Below are positions 41,942 to 52,627 of a stretch of 64,000 bases of DNA, piece after piece; the first letter of the stretch is position 1; the number at the start of each line of letters is the position of its first letter. The translations under genes and the position numbers were made by a program. The DNA comes from JAJFUI01 sp963754135 (GTDB lineage Bacteria; Planctomycetota; Planctomycetia; Pirellulales; Thermoguttaceae). The stretch covers positions 1,488,001 to 1,552,000 of the forward strand of contig CAVWEY010000003.1 in NCBI GenBank assembly GCA_963754135.1. The letters run 5' to 3'. The notes beneath the pieces were generated by a model. The model saw nothing but the letters and a program-made list of their open reading frames with translations. It was not told the origin of the DNA and ran no database searches.

Positions 41942-44900
41942 ATGCGCAAGTCGGCAACATCGTCATCTCGTCGGGAGGGCGTTTTCGGCCCGCTCGGTTT
42001 CGGCCGTCGGGGGGGCCATGGGCGGCTCAAGCCGCTCGAGCGCCGCCCGCCTCGATTCGAGCCCCTCGAGGACCGCAATCTGCTCTCGGTCTGTGTTTGG
42101 GACGGTGGCAGTACGGCCGATAGCAAATGGACCACACCGGAGAATTGGGTCGGCGACGTAGCCCCGCAGGCCGGCGACGATCTGCAATTCGCCGGCACCC
42201 AGCGGACCACCACGCAAAACGACTTCACCGCCGGCACGTCCTTCCACTCCATCGAGTTTGCCGCCAGTAGTTTCTCGCTCACCGGCAACAGCATCACGTT
42301 GACCGGAGGCATTATGGTAGATAACGGGGTTGTTGACTCGGTGGTCGGGCTGAACGCCGCCTTGAGTGGATCGATCACCGTCAACATTGTCAGCGGCGAT
42401 TCGTCCTTCATTACCGGCGTTCTGTCCGGCAGCACGGGCAGCCTCACGAAAACCGGCAACGGTTGGATAAATCTCTGGGGCGACAATACCTACGGCGGCG
42501 GCACAACGATAAGCGCCGGGGTGGTGTCCGTCGGCAACGGCGGGACTACCGGTTCGCTTGAGCCGGGCACCAACGTGAGCGACAACTCCTGGTTGCGATT
42601 CCGTCGAAGCGACAACATCACGGTGGACAATTCGATCAGCGGCAGCGGCGGGCTTGCGCAGGACGGCAGCGGCGTCCTGACCCTCACCGGCGATAACACG
42701 TACCTGAACGGCACAATCAATTATGGAACCATCTCCGTTGATTGCATTGCCGATTCCGGCGTGAGCAGGCTCGGGTACGGCGGGCTGTCCATGGACGGCG
42801 CGACTCTCCGTTACACTGGTTCCGCCGCTAGCAGCACCGGCAGCCACCTCGCGTTGGACCATCAAGCCGTCGTTTTTGAAATCACTCAGGCCAGCGGGGC
42901 TCTGACTTGGAATGGCGGCGGCGGCGGCACGGTCAACTGCAATATCACCAAGACCGGCGCTGGGACGTTCACGATGGGCCATTTTATCGGCGGCGGCGCG
43001 AGCGTCACGGTCAACGGCGGCACGCTGGCCCTCACTGCTGCGGACACCTACAATGGCGGGACGACGATCGCCGCCGGCACGCTCCAACTCGGCGATGGAA
43101 CGACCGACGGCAGCGTTACGGGCGACATCACCGACGACGCTGTGCTCGTGTTCGACAACGCGGCCAACGCGACCTATGGCGGCGTGATCAGCGGCGAGGG
43201 CGGCCTCACCAAGCTGGGTACCGGCACGCTGACGCTCACCGGCGCCAACACCTACAGCGGCGACACCGTAATCAGCGAAGGCACGCTGGAAGCCGGCAGC
43301 GAGGGGGCGATTCCAAGCGGGGCGGGGAGGGGGAACGTCCAGGTCGACGACACACTGGACCTTGCCGGCTACGATGTCACGCTCAACGGCCTCAGCGGCT
43401 CGGGCACAGTGACCACCAGCAGCTCGGAAACCAGCACGCTCACCGTCGGGGCCAACGACCAGACGAGCACGTTTGACGGCCTGATCGACGATGGCAGCGG
43501 CGTGGTTGCCCTGGTGAAAACCGGCACAGGCACGCTCGCGCTTTCCTGGTGGAACGGCTACAGCGGCGGCACAACCATCGGCGACGGCACGCTCTCATTC
43601 GCCGAAGGCGGCCTGGGAAGCGGCGACGTCGTTTTCGACGGCGGAACGCTGCAATGGGCCGCCGACAACCAGGAGGACGTCTCCGGCCAGTTCGCCGCCG
43701 TCGGGAGCGGAGAGGTTGCAATGCTGGACACCGGCGGCAACGACGTCACGCTGGCCACGGCGATCTCCGGCGACGGCGGCCTGGAGAAGCTGGGCGACGG
43801 AACCCTGACGTTGACCGGCGCCAACGACTACGGCGGCGGCACAGCGGTCAGCGGAGGAATCCTGGAGGCTGCGACGCCCGACGCGTTGCCCGGCTACAAC
43901 ACGTCCGGCAGGCTGACGGTGGCCGCCGGCGCCACGTTGGCCGTCGCCACGGCCGGTTGGGACTCCGACGCCATCGACGATCTGTTGGCGAACCCGTCCT
44001 TCCACTCGGGCACCCTGGGCATCGACGTGGCCACCGGCGACACGTTCACCTACGCCTCGGACATCACCGGCCCGATCGGGCTCACAAAACTGGGCGGCGG
44101 CACGCTCACCGTCTCGGGCACCAACGACTACGCCGGCGACACGACCATCGCCGCCGGCGTCTTGATCGTCTCCGACGGCGACTCGCTCCCCCACGGCTTG
44201 GGGTACGGGATCGTGGCCATCGACGCCGACGCCACGCTGGACTTGAACGGCCAAAGCATAACGCTCAACGGCCTGTCCGGCTCCGGCACGGTCACCACGA
44301 GCGGCACGGGCCGGAGCGACCTGACGCTCGGGGCCGGCGACTCGTCGAGCACGTTCGACGGCGTCGTCGAGGACGGCTCCGGCACGGTCGGCCTGGTGAA
44401 GACCGGCTCCGGCACGCTTGAGCTCAAAGGCGCCAACACCTACACCGGCGGCACCACCCTCCAGGAGGGGGTCGTTAGCTTCGGCGCCCTCGATTCCGTC
44501 TTCGCCCAATCCGACGAAATCACCTTCAACACCAAGCTCCAAGATGCCTTCCGGCTGGCGGAGCCGGGCAGCTATAGCGGCACGTTCGGCATTTCGTCGC
44601 TGGGGCTGAACGGCACGCTTTCCGTCGGCTCCGACGGCGTGATATACTGGACCCCGGACGGCGACGCCGATGCCGGCACCTACACGCTGGCCGCCACCTA
44701 CAACTATAGCGGGGGCTCGCAGGTGAAGGCCCTGTCGCTTACCATTAACACCGCGGACCTGCCGCCGGTGTTCCCGTATACGGACTACGCGTTCTCGCCA
44801 AGTCCGCCGATGCCGTCGGCCGACTGGCACAACGACGAGATCGTGATCTCGCGGCAGATCGCCGGCGGTCAGTACTCGGTCGACTGGACGTACCCCGCCT

Positions 44901-47424
44901 GGGGCGAGGGAACGGTTACGTACCAACTGATCCCCGGCTCGCTCGGCCTCCCTTCGGGTTACACGTTCGACACGTCCACCGGCGAGTTCACCTGCACGGT
45001 GAGCAACGCGGACAAGTTTATGGCTTACGATTTCTACGTAGGCGAGTTCACCTGCACGGTGAGCAACGCGGACAAGTTTATGGCTTACGATTTCTACGTA
45101 AAGGCCACGGACGGTAGCGGGCAATTCGACCTCGAGCACGTGGTGATTCCCGTCACGGGCAATTCCCAAGGGGACCCGTACCTGACGCCGTGGGCGCCGG
45201 ACGCTGATCTCGGATATTCCTCGTGGAACCAGTCGCAGGGCTACGAAGAAATCTCGCTTTACCCCACGGAGTATCCGGAGCCGATCGGCTACAAGGAGTT
45301 GGTGATCGACCAGGCCCCGGCGCACGGCACGCTTTCGGACGGTGCATACTGGACCGACGTGAAATATACCCCGGCCGAGGGCTTCCAGGGCGTGGACAGT
45401 TTTTCGTACCACTGGGTCTACGACGCCTACGCCAACGGGCAGGTGATCTACCGGTACTCAACGAACGTCGGGCGGATTCAGATTCAGGTCGGCCCGTGGG
45501 TCGATCTGACGCCGACCGATCCGTACACCACGGACACGGCGTTGGTGGGCGTGGGCGGCTCGACCACGGTGACGCTGACGCTTCAGAACCCGCGGGCGGA
45601 CGGCTACACCAGCGGCGGCAACTGGCAGGCGTGCCCCAGCACGGGCTATTGGCAACTCACCTTCATGACCAGTCAGATCCGGGTCTACGAGGCGGATGGC
45701 ACGGAGGTTCTACCCGATAGCACGTTCCTCAACACCGTCGCGGGCGAAGACCAGATCACGCTTACGGTGGTCGGCGTCTCGGCCGGCCAAGCCTATCTTT
45801 CGGCCCGCTGGAACGTTTGGGACTGTGCCGACACGTATTATCCGGGCCTGGTCCCCGGCTGGTACTTCTACAACACCCACCAAGTGACGGTGGACGTGGT
45901 GGCCGTGGATCTGAGCATCGACTCCGATAACAACGATGGCTATGGCGCGCCGGACCACAGCGCCAAGAGGAGTATTTGCAGGACAACCCGTACGGCCTTG
46001 GCAAGATCATTATCCCCAACTGGGGCGACACGGGGCTTCCTGGCGTTCTCGATTGCTGGGATGGGTACCACGTTGGGCTGGACTATTTGAATCACAACAA
46101 TCCCAACTATAGCGCGAATTTTTTCCCAATGACCGTGACGTTTCCCGCGGGGCTTGACCCGTCGAGGGCGACGGTGAGCTTCAACTACGACATGGCCGAG
46201 GCGCTGCCGATCCCCGCGGACACGGCAGCCCTCCCTTGGGACAGCGGTCCCGGCACGATCCGCATTTGGACTAAGAACGGAAACCAAGCCCGCGACGGGG
46301 GGTTCGTCACCGACAACCCGCAGACGTGCGGCGATCTGGTTCCCAGCGGGTACACGTTGAAGGCCAGCGACTTCGGGTACACCGGCCTTGCCCTGACCGT
46401 GACGCTCTATGTCGAAGGCGTGACGGAGGCCAACTACATTCACACCTACGCGGACGTGCTTGCTCACGGCCGGCCGACGCAGGAGATCACGCTGAAGTTC
46501 TATCCGACCGGGAACGCGGCGGACATGACGCTCACCGATAAGGTGCAGTACATTGTCGCCGACGCGGGCTGGCCGGCCTCGGCGGGCTCGCCGGCCGTGC
46601 CGGCCTCGTTCTATTGGGACCTCCAAACGCACGAAGAGCTTCGCGCGGCCTTCGCCTCGGACGGCGTATACAGCGGTACTGATCTACCTAAGTATTGCCT
46701 TCAGAAACTGAGTTCCCAGCAAATATACCGTTATTATCTCCAGAACACAAATGAATTGCCCGGAAACGAATTGCCTGAAGCGATAATGGACAACTATTTA
46801 AACGCCAGTGGAGGCGCCGTATATCATGACTATATCTCCGGCAAGAACCTGCTGACCTTTAAGGGCACGGACAGCCTGAACGACTGGTACAACAACATCA
46901 AGCAGGCGACTGATCCGCCGTCGCCCGAGTATTCGGCTGCCATGTCGATCGCGTTTTTTCTGTCACAGCACTGGACCGGGCCGTCTGGAAATGTGTTCAC
47001 TCCCGATAACCCTGCTAATTGGCTGATCACCGGCCACTCGCTCGGCGGCGGGCTTGCGGCCGCGGCGGCCGTCGTCAGCGGCTTCCACGCTGACACCTTC
47101 AACGCGGCGGGGGTAAACTACACCACCGTAAACCAATTCACCTTCACGTATGAGCCCGCGTTGACCTTCAGCTCTTGGCAGGCTTTGCAGGATTATGCTG
47201 CCGCAGGACTGGTTACCTCATATGTGGTGGATTATGACATTCTCAACCGTGCCCAAGATGGATTTATCGCGCAGTACAGTGGATTACCCGCCTCGATTGG
47301 GACGCGGATTACGTTGGATAGTCATTCTGACATCGGGATAAGTGTTGATCTCTACAGGCAATATCGTTTGCACAGTTATTACATCCAAAGCGTGTTGCTT
47401 TCGTACAACCTTCCACTGAGCTAA
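41942..47424 (+). CDS. Autotransporter-repeat (PATR) surface protein fused to a class 3 lipase-like domain, one indel
   Basis: Starts at ATG 41942 after GGAGGGCAGG. The N-terminus has RRPPRFEPLEDRNLLSV, a planctomycete LEDRxLLS signature. Then come about six PATR beta-strand repeats (for example GLTKLGTGTLTLTGANTYSG, GGTLTVSGTNDYAGDTTIAA), then Ig/cadherin-like domains and a 60-bp exact tandem duplication at 44981-45100 (GEFTCTVSNADKFMAYDFYV twice). At about 45968 one missing base breaks the frame; the continuation reads EEYLQDNPYGLGKIIIPNWG, then a lipase-like domain with LLTFKGTDSLNDWYNNIKQA and the nucleophile elbow ITGHSLGGGLAAAAAV. About 1,827 residues. Its last 730 bp are lower in GC. 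Presumably an exported lipid or ester hydrolase carried on an adhesin-like stalk. Confidence 0.8.
44981..45100. repeat. 60-bp perfect tandem duplication
   Basis: Two back-to-back identical copies (44981-45040, 45041-45100) in the PATR-lipase gene, in frame. Confidence 0.95.
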
Positions 47425-47438
47425 TCGGGGACAATGGA

Positions 47439-48278
47439 ATGGATAGACTCTCGCACAATTCCAATATCGCACGCAAGCCGATTAACGAACAGCTTCGCGT
47501 TCCGCGGATACGGGTTGCCCATTTGCTTGCCTGGTTGGGGCTGGCCGTTGTGTTGAACGCGGGTGATCTAGTAATCTCGGCGATGGAAATGCGTGCTCTG
47601 CAACACTCGCCGACGGCAAAATCCTTAGATCCATCCATCCTGTATCTCTTGATTCCTTGGTGGACTCGACTATTAAATATATTCGTTACAGCAGCGTTCG
47701 CCGCCTGCCTGGTTGGCTTTTGGGCTTTGGTCAGGTCGCGATGCTTCCGATCGCTCGGCAGTCTTCAGCCTGGACAGTGGCTGGTTCTCTCTTTTGCACT
47801 CGACGGCATCATGGTGTCTATGGCCAGACCATTTGAGTTGATTAACGTGACGTTATTTCAACCGCATAACTGGGCGCTGAATATAGCTGTCACAATTATG
47901 TTGCTGAACATTACTGCGGTTGGGACGCTTCGCAGCTTTGCAGCCATTCGGCTGCAAGATGCAATGAGATGGAGAGTGCTGTTGGCCTTGTGTGCGGCCA
48001 ATGTTCTACAGATAGGCTACTTTGTTATTGAAATGCGGTATTCGTGGGTAATGTATTGGGTGCGTAACTGTACATGGCTCTTGCCGTGGTGGTGGGCGTT
48101 TCTGGTTTTGGCGACACTGGTTGTGGTCGTCTTGGATCGGCCTCGTTGGGCCGCGCGAGATTGGGTTCACTGGCTGGGCGTATCGCTCTGGATTTTGCAA
48201 GGAGCAACCATGCTATTGTTGTCGATTGCCTTCCCGCAGATTGTGGGAGTCTTTACATCTCCGGCAAGAACCTTCTGA
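47439..48278 (+). CDS. Multi-pass membrane protein, C-terminus replaced by duplicated DNA
   Basis: 279 residues with about seven hydrophobic helices (AHLLAWLGLAVVLNAGDLVI, LLNIFVTAAFAACLVGFWAL, ALNIAVTIMLLNITAVGTL and others). I do not recognise the family. GC content is well below that of the core genes, suggesting acquisition. It follows the lipase gene by 14 bp. Its last eight residues (TSPARTF) are an out-of-frame reading of a duplicated lipase fragment that starts at about 48254, so the native end has been lost or replaced. Confidence 0.6.
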   Translation: MDRLSHNSNIARKPINEQLRVPRIRVAHLLAWLGLAVVLNAGDLVISAMEMRALQHSPTAKSLDPSILYLLIPWWTRLLNIFVTAAFAACLVGFWALVRSRCFRSLGSLQPGQWLVLSFALDGIMVSMARPFELINVTLFQPHNWALNIAVTIMLLNITAVGTLRSFAAIRLQDAMRWRVLLALCAANVLQIGYFVIEMRYSWVMYWVRNCTWLLPWWWAFLVLATLVVVVLDRPRWAARDWVHWLGVSLWILQGATMLLLSIAFPQIVGVFTSPARTF

Positions 48279-48340
48279 CCTTTAAGGGCACGGACAATCT
48301 GAACGATCGGTACAACAACGTTAAGCAGCATATTCCGGCA
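48254..48340 (+). pseudogene. Duplicated fragment of the lipase domain
   Basis: Nucleotides from acatctccggcaagaacctt to acaacaacgttaagcag match 46836-46907 almost exactly. In the correct frame it reads ISGKNLLTFKGTDNLNDRYN. Only about 85 bp were copied. Confidence 0.85.
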
Positions 48341-48500
48341 TATTCCGGGGACATACTCATATTCCGGGGACACAATACTAATTATGGCAAGACAGGTAAA
48401 GTGACTTTGTTTGCTCGAGCGGTTCGGAGATGACAGATTGCCCAACCAACCACAACCGGTATTGCGTCCACGGAATTACCCCGTCCCCGGAATTACCCGC
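48337..48500 (+). mobile_element. Remnant of an IS200/REP-associated transposase element
   Basis: Two tandem copies of catattccggggaca are followed by caatactaattATGGCAAGACAGG, a layout typical of the left end and start codon of small Y1 (IS200-like/RAYT) transposase elements. A right-end-like cggaattaccccgtccccgg occurs at 48470-48490. Only about 15 codons of the transposase frame remain (MARQVKVTLFARAVRR in a decayed frame). The element is internally deleted. Confidence 0.45.
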
Positions 48501-48566
48501 GCGGCGTCGGAGCCGGCGACGCCTTCTGAGGAAGCGTCCGCGAGTGTGGTACGCCTCGAAGTCCCC

Positions 48567-48654
48567 GGGTGTGGCACGCCCTGAAAGGGTGTGGTGAACC
48601 AACGGACTCAACCTTGACGCTCACCACGCCCTTACAGGGCGTGCCACCCGTCAT
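48567..48654. repeat. Inverted repeat with tggcacgccctg arms
   Basis: gtggcacgccctgaaagggt and acgcccttacagggcgtgcc form imperfect arms around a 40-nt centre. Related to 40186-40265. Upstream of the 16S promoter. Confidence 0.75.
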
Positions 48655-48736
48655 AGCGAGGGATATACGACCCGGCCACCCAGGCTGGCTGGCGGGGCAA
48701 GGATTGCGGCGGGGAAAGAATTCTGCGAAGGGCCCG

Positions 48737-48764
48737 TTGACGCCCTGCCGAGAATCGCTAGAAT
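48737..48764 (+). promoter_or_regulatory. 16S rRNA promoter
   Basis: TTGACG (48737-48742), a 16-bp spacer and TAGAAT (48759-48764), about 225 bp before the mature 16S end. Best sigma70-type match in the region. Confidence 0.65.
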
Positions 48765-48818
48765 GAAGTGTTCTCTCGGACGCAGGGCTTCGACCGTGCG
48801 CCCGGTGGAAACAGGGTT

Positions 48819-48831
48819 TGCTCTTTGACAA
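48819..48831 (+). promoter_or_regulatory. boxA-like antitermination site
   Basis: TGCTCTTTGACAA matches the rRNA leader boxA consensus TGCTCTTTAACAA with one difference. It sits between the promoter and the 16S, as expected for NusB/NusE-dependent antitermination. Confidence 0.7.
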
Positions 48832-48989
48832 TTTGGTTGTGACAACCTCAATTCTGATTTCTTCAGCCGGTTGAAGACTGGAAGAAGAGTTAGTAAGGCC
48901 GGCCTTTTCCGAGGCCGGCGACTAGGTGAAAGCCTATTCAACGGTTAGCCAACCGCCGTGGCGCAAGCCGCGGCGGAGAAGCGAATAAT

Positions 48990-50524
<1,535 letters not shown>

Positions 50525-50600
50525 TTTAATCCGCCGTCCGGATGGCGACATCCGAGATGGTTCCTGTGGAGCCGGTACTTCAACTGGAGAACGTCGCTCG

Positions 50601-50629
50601 AAAATAGCCGGGGGCTAACAGCCCCCGGA
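50601..50629. repeat. ATAGCCGG...CCGGA palindrome, copy 2
   Basis: aaaatagccgggggctaaca gcccccgga, in the 16S 3' trailer. Almost identical to 34018-34045. Confidence 0.85.
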
Positions 50630-50684
50630 AGTATCTTGGGCAACGCGATGATTGAGGCCGTCACGCCAGATCAAAGTCAAACCA

Positions 50685-50727
50685 CGGCCCGGCAGGGAGC
50701 TTTTCCCCGCCGGGCCGAGTCTTTCTT
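50685..50727 (+). terminator. Rho-independent terminator of the 16S transcript
   Basis: Stem cggcccggc (50685-50693) with gccgggccg (50709-50717), inner ggg/ccc pairing, then agtctttctt. A diverged copy is at 53940-53983. Confidence 0.8.
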
Positions 50728-50776
50728 GCTGACTAGCAACCACCCGTGTATACTATATTGGGTTTGGAGAAAGCGA

Positions 50777-51016
50777 ATGGCGGCGGATTTTGATATTCTC
50801 GGCGAAATCCGCAGCGTCGACACCATTGCGGTCGGCCGAGGCGTGCGTATACGACGCCACCTGGACCGCAGTTATGGAAAAGGACACTGGCGGAAGATGT
50901 AGGGCCTGGCAACGGTGCGGCTGGCGGACGGCACGGTCTGCGAGGCCGAGATACACTGGTTTGAAGCACACGGCATTGGCCGCAAGGACTTCAAGATCAA
51001 GAGGACAATCCGATGA
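50777..51016 (+). pseudogene. Small accessory protein split by an in-frame TAG
   Basis: Reads MAADFDILGEIRSVDTIAVG through GHWRKM, TAG at 50900-50902, then continues in the same frame GLATVRLADGTVCEAEIHWF and AHGIGRKDFKIKRTIR to TGA 51014-51016. The two halves together look like a small (about 80-aa) family that occurs in planctomycete and cyanobacterial accessory regions, where the joined sequence carries an A/S-E-L/I-H-W-F/Y-E-A-H-G motif. The TGA overlaps the next ATG. One substitution would restore it; it could be a real nonsense mutation or a base error. Function unknown. Confidence 0.55.
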
Positions 51017-51240
51017 GTGATTTCGTAATTTGTATTGACAACGGCAGTAATCCAGCCAGTCTGATCCTGGGCAAAGTCTATCGCAGGCTGCCCGACACGG
51101 ACGCCGAAACGCACGACATGCTCCGCGTCGTGGACGAGGACGCATCCGAGCCGGACGGCTATCTCTATCCCGCCTCTATGTTCGCGCCCATCGAGTTGCC
51201 GGAATCGGCCCAACGGGCGCTGGCAACGGCGGGCGGCTGA
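51013..51240 (+). CDS. Small hypothetical protein, 75 aa
   Basis: MSDFVICIDNGSNPASLILG then KVYRRLPDTDAETHDMLRVV and DGYLYPASMFAPIELPESA. Found as a short conserved protein downstream of the previous gene in such islands; ATGA overlap implies coupling. A degraded paralog of its C-terminus lies at 51706-51806. No known function; the small two-gene, TA-like arrangement is only suggestive. Confidence 0.65.
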   Translation: MSDFVICIDNGSNPASLILGKVYRRLPDTDAETHDMLRVVDEDASEPDGYLYPASMFAPIELPESAQRALATAGG

Positions 51241-51264
51241 ACATCTTCGGTAGAGAGGTGCGAT

Positions 51265-51558
51265 ATGACGCGACCATGTGCGACTGTCACTGATGTGCGG
51301 GCCCTCGACGGCTACCGCGTCGAATTGACGTTCTCTGACGGCATTCACGGCGTTGTGGACCTTGCCAGCCGGATTGTCGGCCGCGGCGGCGTGTTCGGGC
51401 CGCTCGAATCGCCGCAATTCTTCCGGCAAGTTCGCGTGGACGAAGCGCTAGGTACGCTTGTCTGGCCCAACGGCGCCGACATCTGTCCCGACCTTCTCCA
51501 CGCCTGGGCCACGGGCCAGCCGGTCCTGCCGCCGGAGCCGGAAACCGTGTCGCCTTGA
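51265..51558 (+). CDS. DUF2442 domain protein
   Basis: 97 residues: MTRPCATVTDVRALDGYRVE, LTFSDGIHGVVDLASRI, FFRQVRVDEALGTLVWPNGA and DICPDLLHAWA. This is the standard DUF2442 pattern, a small family often found beside DUF4160 as a presumed toxin-antitoxin pair. No DUF4160 gene is visible here. 24 bp after the previous gene with GTAGAGAGG before the start. Confidence 0.85.
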   Translation: MTRPCATVTDVRALDGYRVELTFSDGIHGVVDLASRIVGRGGVFGPLESPQFFRQVRVDEALGTLVWPNGADICPDLLHAWATGQPVLPPEPETVSP

Positions 51559-51609
51559 ACGGCGCGGCCGCGCGAGATTTCAGGGTGCGACCGCCGTTTT
51601 CTCGTGCAT

Positions 51610-51705
51610 TAGCGTGGATTAGTGGAAATTAGCGTTCCCTGTCGCTCCTTCTTGAAGCACAGGAACGCTAATCGCCGCTGATTTCCACTCATTCTCGCTG
51701 CCAGG
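51610..51705. repeat. Imperfect inverted repeat
   Basis: gattagtggaaattagcgtt and aacgctaatcgccgctgatt form an imperfect stem around about 35 nt. Lies between DUF2442 and a pseudogene fragment. Confidence 0.55.
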
Positions 51706-51806
51706 AGCCGCCCGCGCCGGACGGCTGTCTCTATCCCGCCTCGATGTTCGCGCCCAGCGAGCTGCCGGAATCAGCCCAGCGGGCGCTGATCGCGGCACGC
51801 GGCTGA
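51706..51806 (+). pseudogene. C-terminal fragment of a paralog of the 75-aa protein
   Basis: Reads PDGCLYPASMFAPSELPESA QRALIAARG and TGA, matching the last 29 residues of the 51013 gene with a few changes. No start or upstream part remains. Confidence 0.85.
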
Positions 51807-51910
51807 GATTCTTCGTCAGGCAAAATCAAAGACTCCCGACGCCGTTTTTACGTCCCGCCTAACAAAAAGGCGTCGAGCCTATCCCGACCAAGGGCAGGCG
51901 GAAAGTGCCT

Positions 51911-52390
51911 TCAGCCGTGGTGCCACCAGGCACCAACGCGGCCAACAACGTAGAGACAGAGACCAACGATCCAGGCCAGACAGGATATGGCGATAACCGA
52001 ATAAAGAGCAATCACCCCAAGGATAGGATCACTCTGCTTAGGTCTATCCGTGATCACCGCGATTATACACAACGCAGCGATACCGACGACAGTTCCCCCG
52101 AGCATGAGGAGTCCGCCGACAAGTTGCTTCATCTTCCATTTCTTGCTCGTGAGTTCGATCAACCGAACGGCCTCCTCTTGAGCTGACGACGACGGGGTCC
52201 TCGGGAAACGCCGCCCGGCGTCGCTTCCGACTGCTCCTTGCCCTCCATTTTCAGTCGCAAAGTCAGGCGGCGAGCCAGAGGGCGGAACACAAATAATCTC
52301 GCCACAGCCGCGGCATTTGCCCCGCCGACCTGCGGTTGCCTCTCCGGCTTTGATTGCGTTCCCACAATGTGGGCAGTTGAAGTTAATCAT
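51911..52390 (-). CDS. Zinc-ribbon membrane protein
   Basis: 159 residues. The N-terminus NFNCPHCGNAIKAGEATAG then KCRGCGEIICVP is a CxxC...CxxC zinc ribbon (zinc-ribbon/GYF-like planctomycete type). A Ser/Glu-rich linker and two TM helices (LVGGLLMLGGTVVGIAALCI; IALYSVIAISCLAWIVGLCL) follow. Typical of the many short zinc-ribbon membrane proteins of planctomycetes; role unknown. It ends close to the repeat/pseudogene region. Confidence 0.75.
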   Translation of the reverse strand: MINFNCPHCGNAIKAGEATAGRRGKCRGCGEIICVPPSGSPPDFATENGGQGAVGSDAGRRFPRTPSSSAQEEAVRLIELTSKKWKMKQLVGGLLMLGGTVVGIAALCIIAVITDRPKQSDPILGVIALYSVIAISCLAWIVGLCLYVVGRVGAWWHHG

Positions 52391-52401
52391 CTTGTCAGCG
52401 A

Positions 52402-52554
52402 CTATTTCTTCAAGATCGTTTCGATCGTATCGCCGGCAGCCAACATTCCCAACACATGCTCGACCGCCAATCGCCGCCCGCGGATAATCGGCTTGCCGTC
52501 GAAAATCCGCGGGGCCACCGTAATTCGTTCAAGAAGTTTTTGTTCGTCCATCAT
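52402..52554 (-). pseudogene. Truncated DUF433 protein (antitoxin-like)
   Basis: Starts MMDEQKLLERITVAPRIFDG then KPIIRGRRLAVEHVLGMLAA GDTIETILKK and TAG. This is the N-terminal half of the DUF433 HTH-like fold, with the diagnostic F-x-G-K-P-I-I-R-G-R-R. The usual following segment (L-x-x-Y-P-x-L) is missing, so it is probably a truncated antitoxin without its PIN/DUF5615 partner. Too short for the track of long frames but clearly conserved. Confidence 0.7.
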
Positions 52555-52627
52555 GCGACTCCAATTGCATAATCCCCTTGCCGGTACGCTAAAATCAGTG
52601 ATGTCCCATTTTCGTTACCCATTTTCG

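Noticed and set aside
43595..45412. 605-codon minus-strand frame opposite the PATR repeats
   Set aside because: Shadow of a repetitive GC-rich gene; Val/Ala/Gly/Arg-rich with no motif.
50636..50902. Longer start of the small accessory gene at 50636
   Set aside because: The upstream codons cover the 16S trailer and terminator; ATG 50777 is where the conserved sequence starts.
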